NCBI RefSeq assembly: GCF_030464365.1
Contig: NZ_VCYI01000017.1
Coordinates: forward strand, 1 to 54,398
Direction of reading: 5' to 3'
From: Methanoculleus methanifontis
Lineage (GTDB): Archaea; Halobacteriota; Methanomicrobia; Methanomicrobiales; Methanoculleaceae
Length of the DNA: 54,398 nucleotides
Shown here: positions 32,887 through 41,138 of the stretch, piece by piece
Position numbering within the stretch: position 1 is the stretch's first letter
How the letters are laid out: each line of letters opens with the position of its first letter
Program-made: the position numbers and the translations under genes
Notes under the pieces: generated by a model
The model's database searches: none
What the model saw: the letters and a program-made list of their open reading frames with translations, nothing else
Told to the model about the DNA's origin: nothing

Positions 32887-33141
32887 GGGAACCCGGTAGG
32901 TGGAGAGGATGCACGGTTTTTGGGGACGCCGGTCGATCTCATCGTCTTCGACGGGTTGTCCGACGCCGATGAGGTGCAGAAGGTGGTCTTCGTCGAGATC
33001 AAAACGGGCAAAGCCGCCAACCTGAGCAAACGGGAGCGTGCCGTCAGGGAATGCATCAAAGCCGGGCGGGTGCAGTATTCCACCATCCACCAGTCGTTTG
33101 ACGAAGAGACCAACCGGTTGCGTGATATGGGGATGAACTAG
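32887..33141 (+). pseudogene. Truncated Holliday-junction-resolvase-like endonuclease fragment
   Basis: An open frame from just after a TGA at 32884-32886 to 33141 encodes DARFLGTPVDLIVFDGLS, then VVFVEIKTGKAANLSKRERAVREC and IKAGRVQYSTI. These are the C-terminal motifs (PVDFIVFDG, EVKTG) of archaeal Holliday-junction-resolvase-related endonucleases. The N-terminal half of the family, including its membrane/coiled part, is missing, and no credible start codon exists. It begins 24 bp after the tRNA 3' end, suggesting truncation by recombination at the tRNA gene. Confidence 0.75.
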
Positions 33142-33225
33142 CCGTACACGGCCGGATCGGGTTTTGAACCGTCTCCGGGTCAACGCTCTTCGCAAAAAAG
33201 TTCGGAACGGATGCCCTCAGATCAA

Positions 33226-33603
33226 TCACCGGGGCGACGGCTCAAAGGAGGCATCCTCATCCTCCGGGCACCCTTCCTCCCGCTCGCGGCCGCACCCGAC
33301 GATCCGGATCGTCTTCCCGTGCACCAGGGCGTCGGCGACCTTCGTCCGCGCCCCGTGGAGGTCGCGCCAGAGGGTCTTTCGGGAGACGCCGAGGGCGGCG
33401 GCGGCCTCCTCCTGCTCGAGCCCCTGGAGGTCGACGAGCCGCAGGGCCTCCACCTCCTCGGGGAGGACGACGACGAACTCGTCGGGTCCCCCGCAGAGCG
33501 GGCCGAAACACCGGAACGCCCCCTGGTCCCCGATCATCCGCCGAACCCGGGGCCTGCCCCGCTGGCGGCGGCCGCGCCCCTCGCCGGGTTCTCTCTCGTT
33601 CAT
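33226..33603 (-). CDS. DUF134 family HTH protein
   Basis: 125 aa from ATG 33603 (GGAGATC 7-8 nt upstream). The N-terminus is very basic (RGRRQRGRPRVRRMIG). The family core is FRCFGPLCGGPDEFVVVLPE, followed by a sigma-like HTH LEQEEAAAALGVSRKTLWRD. DUF134 proteins are predicted DNA-binding regulators that accompany NifX, MinD-Fd and DUF5320 genes in anaerobes. An inverted repeat overlaps its own Shine-Dalgarno. Confidence 0.9.
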   Translation of the reverse strand: MNEREPGEGRGRRQRGRPRVRRMIGDQGAFRCFGPLCGGPDEFVVVLPEEVEALRLVDLQGLEQEEAAAALGVSRKTLWRDLHGARTKVADALVHGKTIRIVGCGREREEGCPEDEDASFEPSPR

Positions 33604-33607
33604 GTTA

Positions 33608-33630
33608 CCGATCTCCTGGGTAGAGATCGG
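33608..33630 (-). promoter_or_regulatory. Inverted repeat overlapping the DUF134 ribosome binding site
   Basis: CCGATCTC (33608-33615) and GAGATCGG (33623-33630) form a perfect 8-bp inverted repeat with a 7-nt loop. On the transcript the Shine-Dalgarno GGAGATC lies in the stem, so the hairpin could hide it. As DNA it could also be an operator for autoregulation. Confidence 0.6.
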
Positions 33631-33672
33631 TCTCCGGTACAGATAGTGCCTTCGCTCCGGCACCGGCCGCTA

Positions 33673-33858
33673 TCACCGGCCGCCGCGACGAAAACCGCGG
33701 CCGCACCCCCACGGGATGCCGCCCCGGCCGATACCGCGAAGCACCGGCGTGGAAGATTCGCCTTCCGCCACAGACGTCCCGGGCAGGACGCACCGCCCCC
33801 GCCGACCACCCGTCATCGGGCCACGGCCGGCCGGGCCGGTTCCATCAAATCCTGGCAT
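33673..33858 (-). CDS. DUF5320 domain protein (61 aa)
   Basis: Opens with MPGFDGTGPAGRGPMTGGRR, the invariant start of DUF5320 proteins, and has a Cys (RGRC) next. The rest is Gly/Arg-rich and ends GRGFRRGGR. The Shine-Dalgarno GAGGTGA is 6 nt before the ATG. It is co-oriented with DUF134 (43 bp gap after the longest DUF134 frame, 69 bp to its chosen start). A 16-bp palindrome sits directly upstream. Confidence 0.85.
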   Translation of the reverse strand: MPGFDGTGPAGRGPMTGGRRGRCVLPGTSVAEGESSTPVLRGIGRGGIPWGCGRGFRRGGR

Positions 33859-33876
33859 GGTGTATCACCTCGATTA

Positions 33877-33892
33877 TTACACATATGTGTAA
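33877..33892. promoter_or_regulatory. Perfect CATATG-centred palindrome at the DUF5320 promoter
   Basis: TTACACATATGTGTAA is a perfect 16-bp palindrome 18 bp before the ATG of DUF5320 and directly downstream of an A/T-rich TATA element (33893-33900 read on the minus strand). This is where a repressor would block transcription. Related sites precede the two NifX-like genes at 26.2-26.7 kb. Confidence 0.7.
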
Positions 33893-33994
33893 AAATATAT
33901 TAAAGTATCTTATTGAGCAGGACAGGATGGAGCCAGGGTCAGGGGGTTGTTTTCGCATGCAGGGAGGGGGATGGGTCCCCCGTGGAGAAGAGGG

Positions 33995-35074
33995 TCAGCC
34001 ACGCTTCCGTATACCGACGAGCAGGGTTGCTCCGGCCAGGGCCGCAAGACCGGTAAGCCACGAGAACGGCAGCCCGGCCCGCTGCACGGCGGTCGCCGAC
34101 GCCACGGGGTCGGGCGTCAGGGAGGGCTCGGTGAGGGGGGCAGTCGTCGCCGCGGTCTCCTCCACCGACGCGGTCTCGATAAAGACGGCAACCAGGGTGA
34201 AGTGCGGGATCGCGCCGACGACCGTGCGGGTCGAGGGACGAACCGTCGTTGCGAGGGGTTCCCATGCGCTGGTTTCGCTGTTGTACCAGCAGACGACGAA
34301 GCGCTCCCCAGCCCCCGACTGCTCCCACTCCTCCGGGGTGAGGGTGAACGAGACCTCGATCGGCGGGTCGAAGGTTGCACCGTCAGGACCGCACCGGAGT
34401 GCCCGGCCGATTGGTTCTCCTCCCTCACCTAGCGTGGGGAGGTCGGCGGGAGGGACACTCCTGACGCTCACCGTACTGAGCGGCCTCCCGAAACGGCCCT
34501 CTGCCCGGACACCCGGAGCGATGGAGAGGGTGGCATCCCCCTCCGTGGTGGTGACGACGGTCGCAAACTGAACCGCACCTTCAGCATCGGTCTGCAGAGA
34601 ACCGCTCCCGGTGTACTCCATCACCGGTGCTGCAGGCATGAATGAGCCAAATGAACCACCACCGCCGCCGCCACCAGACGACCCGGAAGAGCCGCCGGAA
34701 GAACCACCGGATCCGCTACCCTTCGTCACCGCGAGAGCAAGGCTTGAGGAGGTGCCAGGGGTGTAGACCGCGGTCTTGGAGGCTTTAACCCCGTCGACAA
34801 GGAAAGTGATGGTCTTCCCGGCATCACCCTCCTCTCCGCTGACGACCAAGCGCTCGTCAAAAAGGGCATCCCCGCCGTAGACACCAGCAGTGGTGAGGGT
34901 GAGCGAGCCACAGTCGCGATCTCCAATCCGGGCGGTGATGACGGTCCCGGCCGGCGCGGAGTTCCCGTCGATCGTGACAGAGCCCGAGAACTCTGCCGGG
35001 AGGGCGGGAAACGCGGATGCAGGCGCCGCGAGGGCGAGGAGGATGAGGAGCCAGAGCATTCGTCTCATCCGCAT
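33995..35074 (-). CDS. Membrane-anchored surface protein with Gly/Ser linker
   Basis: 359 aa from ATG 35074 (AGGAG 4-5 nt upstream); the ATG overlaps the stop of the previous gene, so translation is coupled. Signal peptide (LWLLILLALAAPASAF), an Ig-like domain to about residue 115, then a Ser/Gly linker of about 25 residues. The next domain (YTGSGSLQTDAEGAVQFATV) is homologous to the C-terminal domain of the protein at 10133-12073. A membrane helix (WLTGLAALAGATLLVGI) ends in RKRG. It may tether the preceding 1145-aa secreted protein. Confidence 0.82.
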   Translation of the reverse strand: MRMRRMLWLLILLALAAPASAFPALPAEFSGSVTIDGNSAPAGTVITARIGDRDCGSLTLTTAGVYGGDALFDERLVVSGEEGDAGKTITFLVDGVKASKTAVYTPGTSSSLALAVTKGSGSGGSSGGSSGSSGGGGGGGSFGSFMPAAPVMEYTGSGSLQTDAEGAVQFATVVTTTEGDATLSIAPGVRAEGRFGRPLSTVSVRSVPPADLPTLGEGGEPIGRALRCGPDGATFDPPIEVSFTLTPEEWEQSGAGERFVVCWYNSETSAWEPLATTVRPSTRTVVGAIPHFTLVAVFIETASVEETAATTAPLTEPSLTPDPVASATAVQRAGLPFSWLTGLAALAGATLLVGIRKRG

Positions 35075-38000
35075 CACGCTCCTATGGCGCCGAGGGTGCC
35101 CGGCTCGGTCATGTGGAGCCAGTAGCCCCGGCCCTGGTATACCAGTCTATCATCGGCGTATTCCCCGCTCCCGCCGTTGACGATCCCTGCCTCGAAGGTC
35201 TGTGTCGTGGCATCATGCCCGATCAGGTTCGACCACTGCCCCTTGACCGAGTGGAAGGCGTCCCGTGCCGTGGCCGGAGTGCTGCCGGTGATTCCGACGG
35301 CGTTCCAGCCGGCCGCGAGGGCGCGCTCCGCCGGCGAAATGAGGGGATCGGTCGAGAAGTTGAGCGGGACTGTCGCGGGCCCGGCCGAGTAGATCCAGTA
35401 TCCTTCGAGGGGGGCGAGGCGGTCGGTCAGCTTGAGGTTTATCCAGCTCCTGTTGGCGGTGTCGTAGCGGAGGGCCGAGTGGCCGTCAACGTCGACGCCG
35501 GCAAAGATCGCCGTGGTGTCGTTGCCAGCCGCGAGGGGCCGGGGGATTGAGACGAAGTTCCAGCCCGGCGAGAGGGTGAGGTTGTCGCCGGGGAGCGGGG
35601 CCGGGTCGCCCACGACGGCGATCGCACGGGAGAGGGCCTGGCTCCCGTCGACGAAGACAGTGACCGTCGCGGTGCCCTGGTCGACCCCCTCGATGGCAAA
35701 GGAGATCGTGCCGTCATTGGGTCCCTGCTTCGTGCCGAGAACCGTCAGGTCGGCGATGATGCTCGTGGCCGCGGCCTCCCCGCGGAGGGTGACGAGACTG
35801 AGGGTCCCACTTGGAATGTTGCGGGGCTGGCTGATCCGGACCTCACCGTTCGGGCCGGCGTTGTAGCGCATAATGACGGAGTCCCCATCCGGGAGCTCTG
35901 CCGTAAGCTCGGTCCAGTCCGTGCCTTTCGTGTAGGCGTTCACCTCTCCCGAGGTGAGGGCGAAGGGGAGGGTGAGGTCTCGAATCGTAAAAGCGAATGT
36001 CTCTTCCGGATTCGCGGCGAAGTCGCCGCGGATGCCGAGCGAGAAGGCAGCACCGTCGGGAAGGTCGCTAAAGTCAACAGTGATAGTTTCTCCGGGCGTG
36101 ATCGCGTCAGGGCTGATGTTGAACGTCGCCTCTCCAACAATAAAGGTGAAATTCGCATAGATGTCATCGATGTTCGGAGAGTCGAGGGCGTTGATCAGCG
36201 CACTTGCCGCGTCGGCAGCCCCCAGGTTGCCAAGAACCACTGGAATTATACCGTTACCCGAGATTGTAAGCGGATCCAGATGCGAAACCCAGATATCGAA
36301 GCCATTACATCCTGGGTTCTGAACGATCACGTAATACCGGCCTTCCGTGAGATCACTGGTGTCAGCGCCTGCAAGAACGTACTCGAAGGTGCCGTCACTC
36401 TCCACCGTCGCGGCTCCAGAATGGTAATAATCCGGGCCGAGGATCCAGACCTGGACGGCGTACGGGTAGCCCGTTGCAATCCCGCTAACCCGATAGTCGT
36501 CACCCGGGGTAAGGGTGGCCCCGGATGGCTGTATAGTGAGAGAGGGAGCCCTCAGCACGATGGATGTCGTGGCGAGCCTGACGCCGGTGAGGTTTCCCTT
36601 GCCTTGAGGTTGTGCAGCGGCGTAAATCGTGTAGCCGCTGGCATTAAGACGCCTGCCGACGTCGGCAGTGTTCCACTTGTAGGACCAGGTGTCGTCGGCC
36701 TCGACGTACACGCGGGTGAAGGTCGCCGGGTCGCCGTTCTCCACCGGGGTGGTCACGTCCAGGAGCCTGACGCCGTTGGTCGGGAGGTTCGGACCGGTCA
36801 GGAAGAGGTAGGTGGTGTCGCTGTCGCTGTTGGTTCCGGAGAGGGTGATCTCCTCGCCGATGTAGTAGACACCGGTGCCGGAGGCGGTGATGGTGACCGA
36901 GCCGGTCTCGACCCTCACACGGACCTCGTCGTACCTGCTTGCGTCACGGGAGTCGGTAACGCGGAGGGTGTAACTTGCCTCTCTCGTGGCCGTGTTGGTG
37001 AGCAGTTCGACAGACCGGGTGCCGGCTGCAGTGATTCTGACGGTGACGTTGTTCACATCAGCCGTGGGGGTCACACCGAGCTGGTTCGCGCGGAACGTCG
37101 GGGGCTGTGCACCGGGGTTCTCGATAGTCAGGAAGTAGTCCTGCCCGGATTCGCCGGTGATGGTCACGGTGAACGGGTTGCCACGAACAACCGTGTCCTT
37201 GTTCGACGTGATGCCTACCGCTCCGGAGGTAACCTGGAAGATCACAGTGTTGGAATCAAGACCCTTACCGTAGAAATCAGAGGTGCTGGGCCACTTCGCT
37301 TGGGCGGTGTAGGTCCCGGCCTCGACACCAGTCAGGTTGATAGGGGCCATATGTACAGTCGTGCCGTTCATCGGGATGGCCGTGAGGTCAACACCGCCGA
37401 ATAGGTTTGTCACGCCGCCGCCAGGCAGGGTGACGTCGATCTTCATGGCGGGTGGGGCAGCGACATCTAGGTTGCTGAACCCATTCAGGTTGTTCGTCAA
37501 CTTAAATGCCAGGGCAGTGTTCCGGGATATGGATCTGCCGTTCACGGAGTCCAGTCGCGAATTGTTCAGTACAACATCGAGCACTACGTTCGGGGTAGGT
37601 GTTGGTACCTGGGATCGTTCAAAAACTCGGACACAATGATCATCTGAGTTTGCCACATAGACAGTGCCGTCGGCATCAACTGCTATCCCGTTACAAACGT
37701 AGAACGGATCGGTAGATATTGCAAGCAGATTCCCGGAACTGTCAAACTTCTGGATAGGCCGATTCCATTGCGTTACATAAACATTACCATCGGTATCAGT
37801 CGTTAATCCCTCCGGGTACCGGAACTGCCCATCGCCAGAACCCTCTGTGCCCCATTTCAGGAGGAACGTGCCCGTGCCATCAAACTTCTGAATGCGGTTA
37901 TTGTAGCAGTCCGCGACATAGACGTTGCCGGCACCATCGACCGCGACATCCGTCGGGTTGTTGAACTCCCCATCATAGGTGCCAAGTGCTCCCCATGCGG

Positions 38001-38511
38001 TAAGGAAGTTCCCATCGCTACCGAACTTCTTAATCCCGCCTCCTGCGATGACATAGGCGTTGCCGTCGGTATCAAAAGCGATGCTCCGGGGAGATTGGAG
38101 TTGCTCTTCGCCGCTGCCATAGGATCCCCACTTCTTAATGAACGTCCCGTTACCAGCGAACACCTGTATGCGGGAACCATCTACCACATACACCATTCCA
38201 TCAGCATCCAAAGCGATATTCCGCGGAGAGTAAAACTCGCCGTCACCAGAACCCCTTGTCCCCCATTTCAGGAGAAACGCACCGGTATTGTCGAATTTCT
38301 GGATTCGGTCATTACCAGTATCCGCCACATAGACATTCCCCTCACCATCGACCGCAATCCCGGTCGGATTATTGAACCGCCCGTCATCCGCGCCGAGCGA
38401 TCCCCACGTGGCGACGAGTTCGTACTCGCCGACCTCAGACGCCAACGCAGGCGGGCAGGCGAGAACCGCCAGCAGAGAAATTACGACAAATAGACCATAT
38501 TTTCCGATCAT
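35074..38511 (-). CDS. Large NHL-propeller surface protein (1145 aa)
   Basis: Signal peptide (FVVISLLAVLACPPALA). Residues about 30-310 carry six NHL repeats (for example FNNPTGIAVDGEGNVYVADTGNDRIQKF in two halves), forming a beta-propeller. A DUF3821-like region follows at about 310-700 (LTGVEAGTYTAQAKW, VVRGNPFTVTITGESGQDY), with a repeat of the same fold. About 790-960 is the module with LPDGAAFSLGIRGDF, homologous to the protein at 8877-10046. The C-terminal domain (NLTLSPGWNFVSIPRPL, LAPLEGYWIYSAG) resembles anchored methanogen surface modules. No C-terminal helix; the coupled downstream gene has one. Confidence 0.85.
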   Translation of the reverse strand: MIGKYGLFVVISLLAVLACPPALASEVGEYELVATWGSLGADDGRFNNPTGIAVDGEGNVYVADTGNDRIQKFDNTGAFLLKWGTRGSGDGEFYSPRNIALDADGMVYVVDGSRIQVFAGNGTFIKKWGSYGSGEEQLQSPRSIAFDTDGNAYVIAGGGIKKFGSDGNFLTAWGALGTYDGEFNNPTDVAVDGAGNVYVADCYNNRIQKFDGTGTFLLKWGTEGSGDGQFRYPEGLTTDTDGNVYVTQWNRPIQKFDSSGNLLAISTDPFYVCNGIAVDADGTVYVANSDDHCVRVFERSQVPTPTPNVVLDVVLNNSRLDSVNGRSISRNTALAFKLTNNLNGFSNLDVAAPPAMKIDVTLPGGGVTNLFGGVDLTAIPMNGTTVHMAPINLTGVEAGTYTAQAKWPSTSDFYGKGLDSNTVIFQVTSGAVGITSNKDTVVRGNPFTVTITGESGQDYFLTIENPGAQPPTFRANQLGVTPTADVNNVTVRITAAGTRSVELLTNTATREASYTLRVTDSRDASRYDEVRVRVETGSVTITASGTGVYYIGEEITLSGTNSDSDTTYLFLTGPNLPTNGVRLLDVTTPVENGDPATFTRVYVEADDTWSYKWNTADVGRRLNASGYTIYAAAQPQGKGNLTGVRLATTSIVLRAPSLTIQPSGATLTPGDDYRVSGIATGYPYAVQVWILGPDYYHSGAATVESDGTFEYVLAGADTSDLTEGRYYVIVQNPGCNGFDIWVSHLDPLTISGNGIIPVVLGNLGAADAASALINALDSPNIDDIYANFTFIVGEATFNISPDAITPGETITVDFSDLPDGAAFSLGIRGDFAANPEETFAFTIRDLTLPFALTSGEVNAYTKGTDWTELTAELPDGDSVIMRYNAGPNGEVRISQPRNIPSGTLSLVTLRGEAAATSIIADLTVLGTKQGPNDGTISFAIEGVDQGTATVTVFVDGSQALSRAIAVVGDPAPLPGDNLTLSPGWNFVSIPRPLAAGNDTTAIFAGVDVDGHSALRYDTANRSWINLKLTDRLAPLEGYWIYSAGPATVPLNFSTDPLISPAERALAAGWNAVGITGSTPATARDAFHSVKGQWSNLIGHDATTQTFEAGIVNGGSGEYADDRLVYQGRGYWLHMTEPGTLGAIGA

Positions 38512-38851
38512 ACCTCTCCCTCCGGGCTCCCCGTGCCAGCATCCGCCCGGAGAGGCCTGCGGGAACCGTGATCAGAGATCGTATGCGGAACAATGGCATT
38601 AAAGGGGGGATAAGCCTTCCGATTGTTTCTCGGGACTGTCTGAAGCCCCTGTTTCATTATGCAAAATGATTTTGAAGCGATAGACAAACCACGATTACCA
38701 GGCCGGGTCCCGGGTCCGGGGGGGAAGCGGTTCTGCGGGTGGTCGTGCCCGCCGGCAGGGCTAAAGAACCGCCAACCAATCCGCGCGCTGATGGTGTTCC
38801 CCTCCAGACACTCCTCCTTGGGGTTCATCAACCTGGTTTCGCTGGCAGGTA
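38512..38851. other. Gene-free 340-bp stretch
   Basis: No gene I can support. It should contain the promoter of the large surface protein gene (an A/T-rich patch near 38590-38610) and the 3' flank of the accessory gene. The open frames on both strands lack codon bias. Confidence 0.5.
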
Positions 38852-40660
38852 TCAGGGAGAATTCGGGTATATAAGGTCAATGATCTCGTTAATTGTTGGC
38901 ACAATCTTTCTTCGCTCTTCCATCCCTTTTTCGAACGATATTACGTTCGGGTGAACTGCTTTGTTCCGTATCCCAGCTACCAAACCGCATTTCTCTGCCA
39001 CCCCAATAAACCTGCCCGATGAGCCCTGATCAAGCAGCCAGTGCAATTCAATCACGAAAGAACTCTCAGGAAATTTGATCAGATCATTTGGTAATCGGGC
39101 CCATTGACCCAGCGTAATCTGTTTTCCAGAAGGTTGATCCGAATACCAAAAGGACTTCAAAAGTCTACCCTCATCCTTGGACTGATACTGAACGCTCTGA
39201 GGGATACTTTTTCCATGTGCTCCTCGTAGTTGGTCACCGATCCTTCGTGTAATCTCCTGATGCAACAATTTCTCCAATCCTTTTCCATACTGCCATATAA
39301 GAGACGAACCCGCATCTGGAGGATTGTTTGGGTTCCGATAAGAATGGACTGTTGCCCGATCCGCACTTGCAAGGATCTTCTTTGCATCTGGATCGATGAT
39401 CTTTTCGAGCGCGATCATAGGTTGATCGGCCGGGAAATCGCTCGCCATACCCGCGCGAGCCCCGTGGATGGCCCGGAAGTACACATTCCCAATTGAATCC
39501 TCCGGGTTGATTGAGCACAACTGATCTTCGGTATAGTGAATAAGTTGCTGAGCGATACTCTCTCCAAACGCAGACAGAGCATTATCGCCCGCACCAACCG
39601 GGGAAAAGACGTGCAAGACGTCACACTCCACTCCACTCTCTGCAACCATCCCCTTGAAACTCTGCCAGTTTATGAGATCCCGATAGTAGTAGATACCTGT
39701 AAAATCGAAAATTCGCCGGATGCCTCGGGATCTGACATAGTCGAAGAGGACCTTCGTCAGGAAATCACTATCCAGCCATATCCATTGAACCGGATCATCG
39801 TCGTAGAGCGGTATCGAGTAGAGCTGCACCGGGTCGACAGGTGTTATGACCCCATACAGGCCGGATAGAATCAGGAAGTGGTGCCCGGAGTTCATCACAG
39901 CCCTTTTGCCGCGAACCTTAAGGCTCTGGTAAAATCGCCCCTCATATCTCCAGAGCGCAGGGAGATAGAAACCCTCCTCAGAACCACCAAAATCTCGGCC
40001 GCTTACCAGGTACTGGTTATAGGGATGATCTTTCTGGTCTGCCTTGTCAAAAAGGATCTTCCCCTGAGACAGAGCCCTAAAAACCTCCTTCCTTCTGGAT
40101 ACGATTTCATCATGGTAATCCGGGAGGTATCTCGCGTAGATCGTGTCACCCTCATTGTAATACGGAAACCCCTCTTCCGCCTTCCGGAACGAACAGATTG
40201 TAAGGAATAGCACCCCACTCCGGGGATTGTAGATCCCATCATTCTCGTGAGCCAGAGAAGCGATACTGCCGAGATCACTGAAGAGCGTGATCTTGAGCCC
40301 GGCGTCTTTGAGTCTCTCTATGAGGTCTCGATACAACGGGTGGAACTTCGAGTCGTTCGGATCCCCATAGAAGAATATCTCATATTTCTCCAGGCTCTTT
40401 TCGGCCCTGGAGACAAGCTGCTCAAACTCCGCAGGAGTGACCGTATCGGGCGGTTTGTCGTACCATTTCTTACACTCTCCCGGAAACCATACTCCATACT
40501 CATCTGAAAAGATCGCCCAGAACGCATCGGCCGCCTTGCATGCCTGGATAAATATCTGGATTCGCTCGCTGGTATACAGTCTGTCAGGGGTCACTGCCTC
40601 GCTGGTTTTTTTGAATGAGTCATCCTTCTGCCAACTGCAGTACGTGAGGAATATCTTCAT
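38852..40660 (-). CDS. Unusual protein: tandem YaaA/DUF6884-like segments plus HEPN-like C-terminus
   Basis: 602 aa from ATG 40660; a GTG at 40699 is possible. The A/T-rich TATACATTTAT just upstream would make the ATG leaderless. Segment 1 (1-130: IFLTYCSWQKDD, RLYTSERIQIFI, WAIFSDEYGVWFPG) resembles DUF6884/YaaA. Segment 2 (about 150-370: SGVLFLTICSFRKA, LSGLYGVITPVDPVQLYSI) looks like a second YaaA-type unit. The C-terminus (about 455-602) has LGQW, SSFVIELHWLL and RNKAVHP, where Arg565-x4-His570 fits the HEPN RNase motif. The gene is clearly more A/T-rich than its neighbours, suggesting transfer. Function not established; a defence role is inferred. Confidence 0.7.
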   Translation of the reverse strand: MKIFLTYCSWQKDDSFKKTSEAVTPDRLYTSERIQIFIQACKAADAFWAIFSDEYGVWFPGECKKWYDKPPDTVTPAEFEQLVSRAEKSLEKYEIFFYGDPNDSKFHPLYRDLIERLKDAGLKITLFSDLGSIASLAHENDGIYNPRSGVLFLTICSFRKAEEGFPYYNEGDTIYARYLPDYHDEIVSRRKEVFRALSQGKILFDKADQKDHPYNQYLVSGRDFGGSEEGFYLPALWRYEGRFYQSLKVRGKRAVMNSGHHFLILSGLYGVITPVDPVQLYSIPLYDDDPVQWIWLDSDFLTKVLFDYVRSRGIRRIFDFTGIYYYRDLINWQSFKGMVAESGVECDVLHVFSPVGAGDNALSAFGESIAQQLIHYTEDQLCSINPEDSIGNVYFRAIHGARAGMASDFPADQPMIALEKIIDPDAKKILASADRATVHSYRNPNNPPDAGSSLIWQYGKGLEKLLHQEITRRIGDQLRGAHGKSIPQSVQYQSKDEGRLLKSFWYSDQPSGKQITLGQWARLPNDLIKFPESSFVIELHWLLDQGSSGRFIGVAEKCGLVAGIRNKAVHPNVISFEKGMEERRKIVPTINEIIDLIYPNSP

Positions 40661-40749
40661 GCATGAGGCATCAACCCATTTTGGGATAAATGTATACACC
40701 TTGCTTTCCGGGATTACTACACTCAGAGATTGTCCCGAAATGCCTCTGC

Positions 40750-40772
40750 CGGGAGGGGGACACCCCCTCCCG
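40750..40772. repeat. Perfect G/C hairpin, copy 2
   Basis: Ten-base arms CGGGAGGGGG and CCCCCTCCCG around ACA, sharing the nine-base core of the hairpin at 23180-23202. It lies 90 bp upstream of the accessory gene start, with no T-run following. Confidence 0.8.
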
Positions 40773-40928
40773 TTCCCTCCCTCGCGGGGCGATATCCAAT
40801 GGGAAGCCGTGTCAGTAACTTTGACTCAATATACTGTTCAATTGTCTAAAAACGTGTGTAAGAGCGCTCTGAATCATGTTAATATTTGATTATTACATGC
40901 TTTTGGGATGTGCTCTCAATCAACCGGT

Positions 40929-41138
40929 CTACAGTGAATCCTCCCTCCTCCGGCACCCCAGAACCCCTGCAACGGCCGCACCGAGATCCCTCTCAACCGA
41001 GACCCTGCGCTCCCGGGTATAGTCGCCGCTCCCGCGGGAGTAACTCCGGACGAACCGTATCGCACCGGCAGGCCCGAGGCTCTTCACCAGCGCCTCAAAC
41101 CCCCGGGTCCGGATCTCGTCAAGCGTCTTCGCTCCCAT
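40929..41138 (-). CDS. Small antitoxin-like protein (69 aa)
   Basis: Start ATG 41138 with GGAGGTG 8 nt upstream. The N-terminal half, MGAKTLDEIRTRGFEALVKS then LGPAGAIRFVRSYSRGSGDYTRERR, resembles small proteins of archaea and cyanobacteria often found beside toxins. After ERR the sequence becomes unlike that family, and a shifted frame gives RLRGISV, so a frameshift is possible. No toxin gene is adjacent apart from the large gene 268 bp downstream on the same strand. Confidence 0.6.
   Translation of the reverse strand: MGAKTLDEIRTRGFEALVKSLGPAGAIRFVRSYSRGSGDYTRERRVSVERDLGAAVAGVLGCRRREDSL

Noticed and set aside
33211-33903. Forward ORF across DUF134 and DUF5320
   Set aside because: Both families are recognisable on the minus strand with Shine-Dalgarno sequences, and the forward translation has no features.
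36280-37404. Forward ORF inside the 1145-aa surface protein gene
   Set aside because: Antisense shadow; the minus-strand frame has continuous recognisable surface domains.
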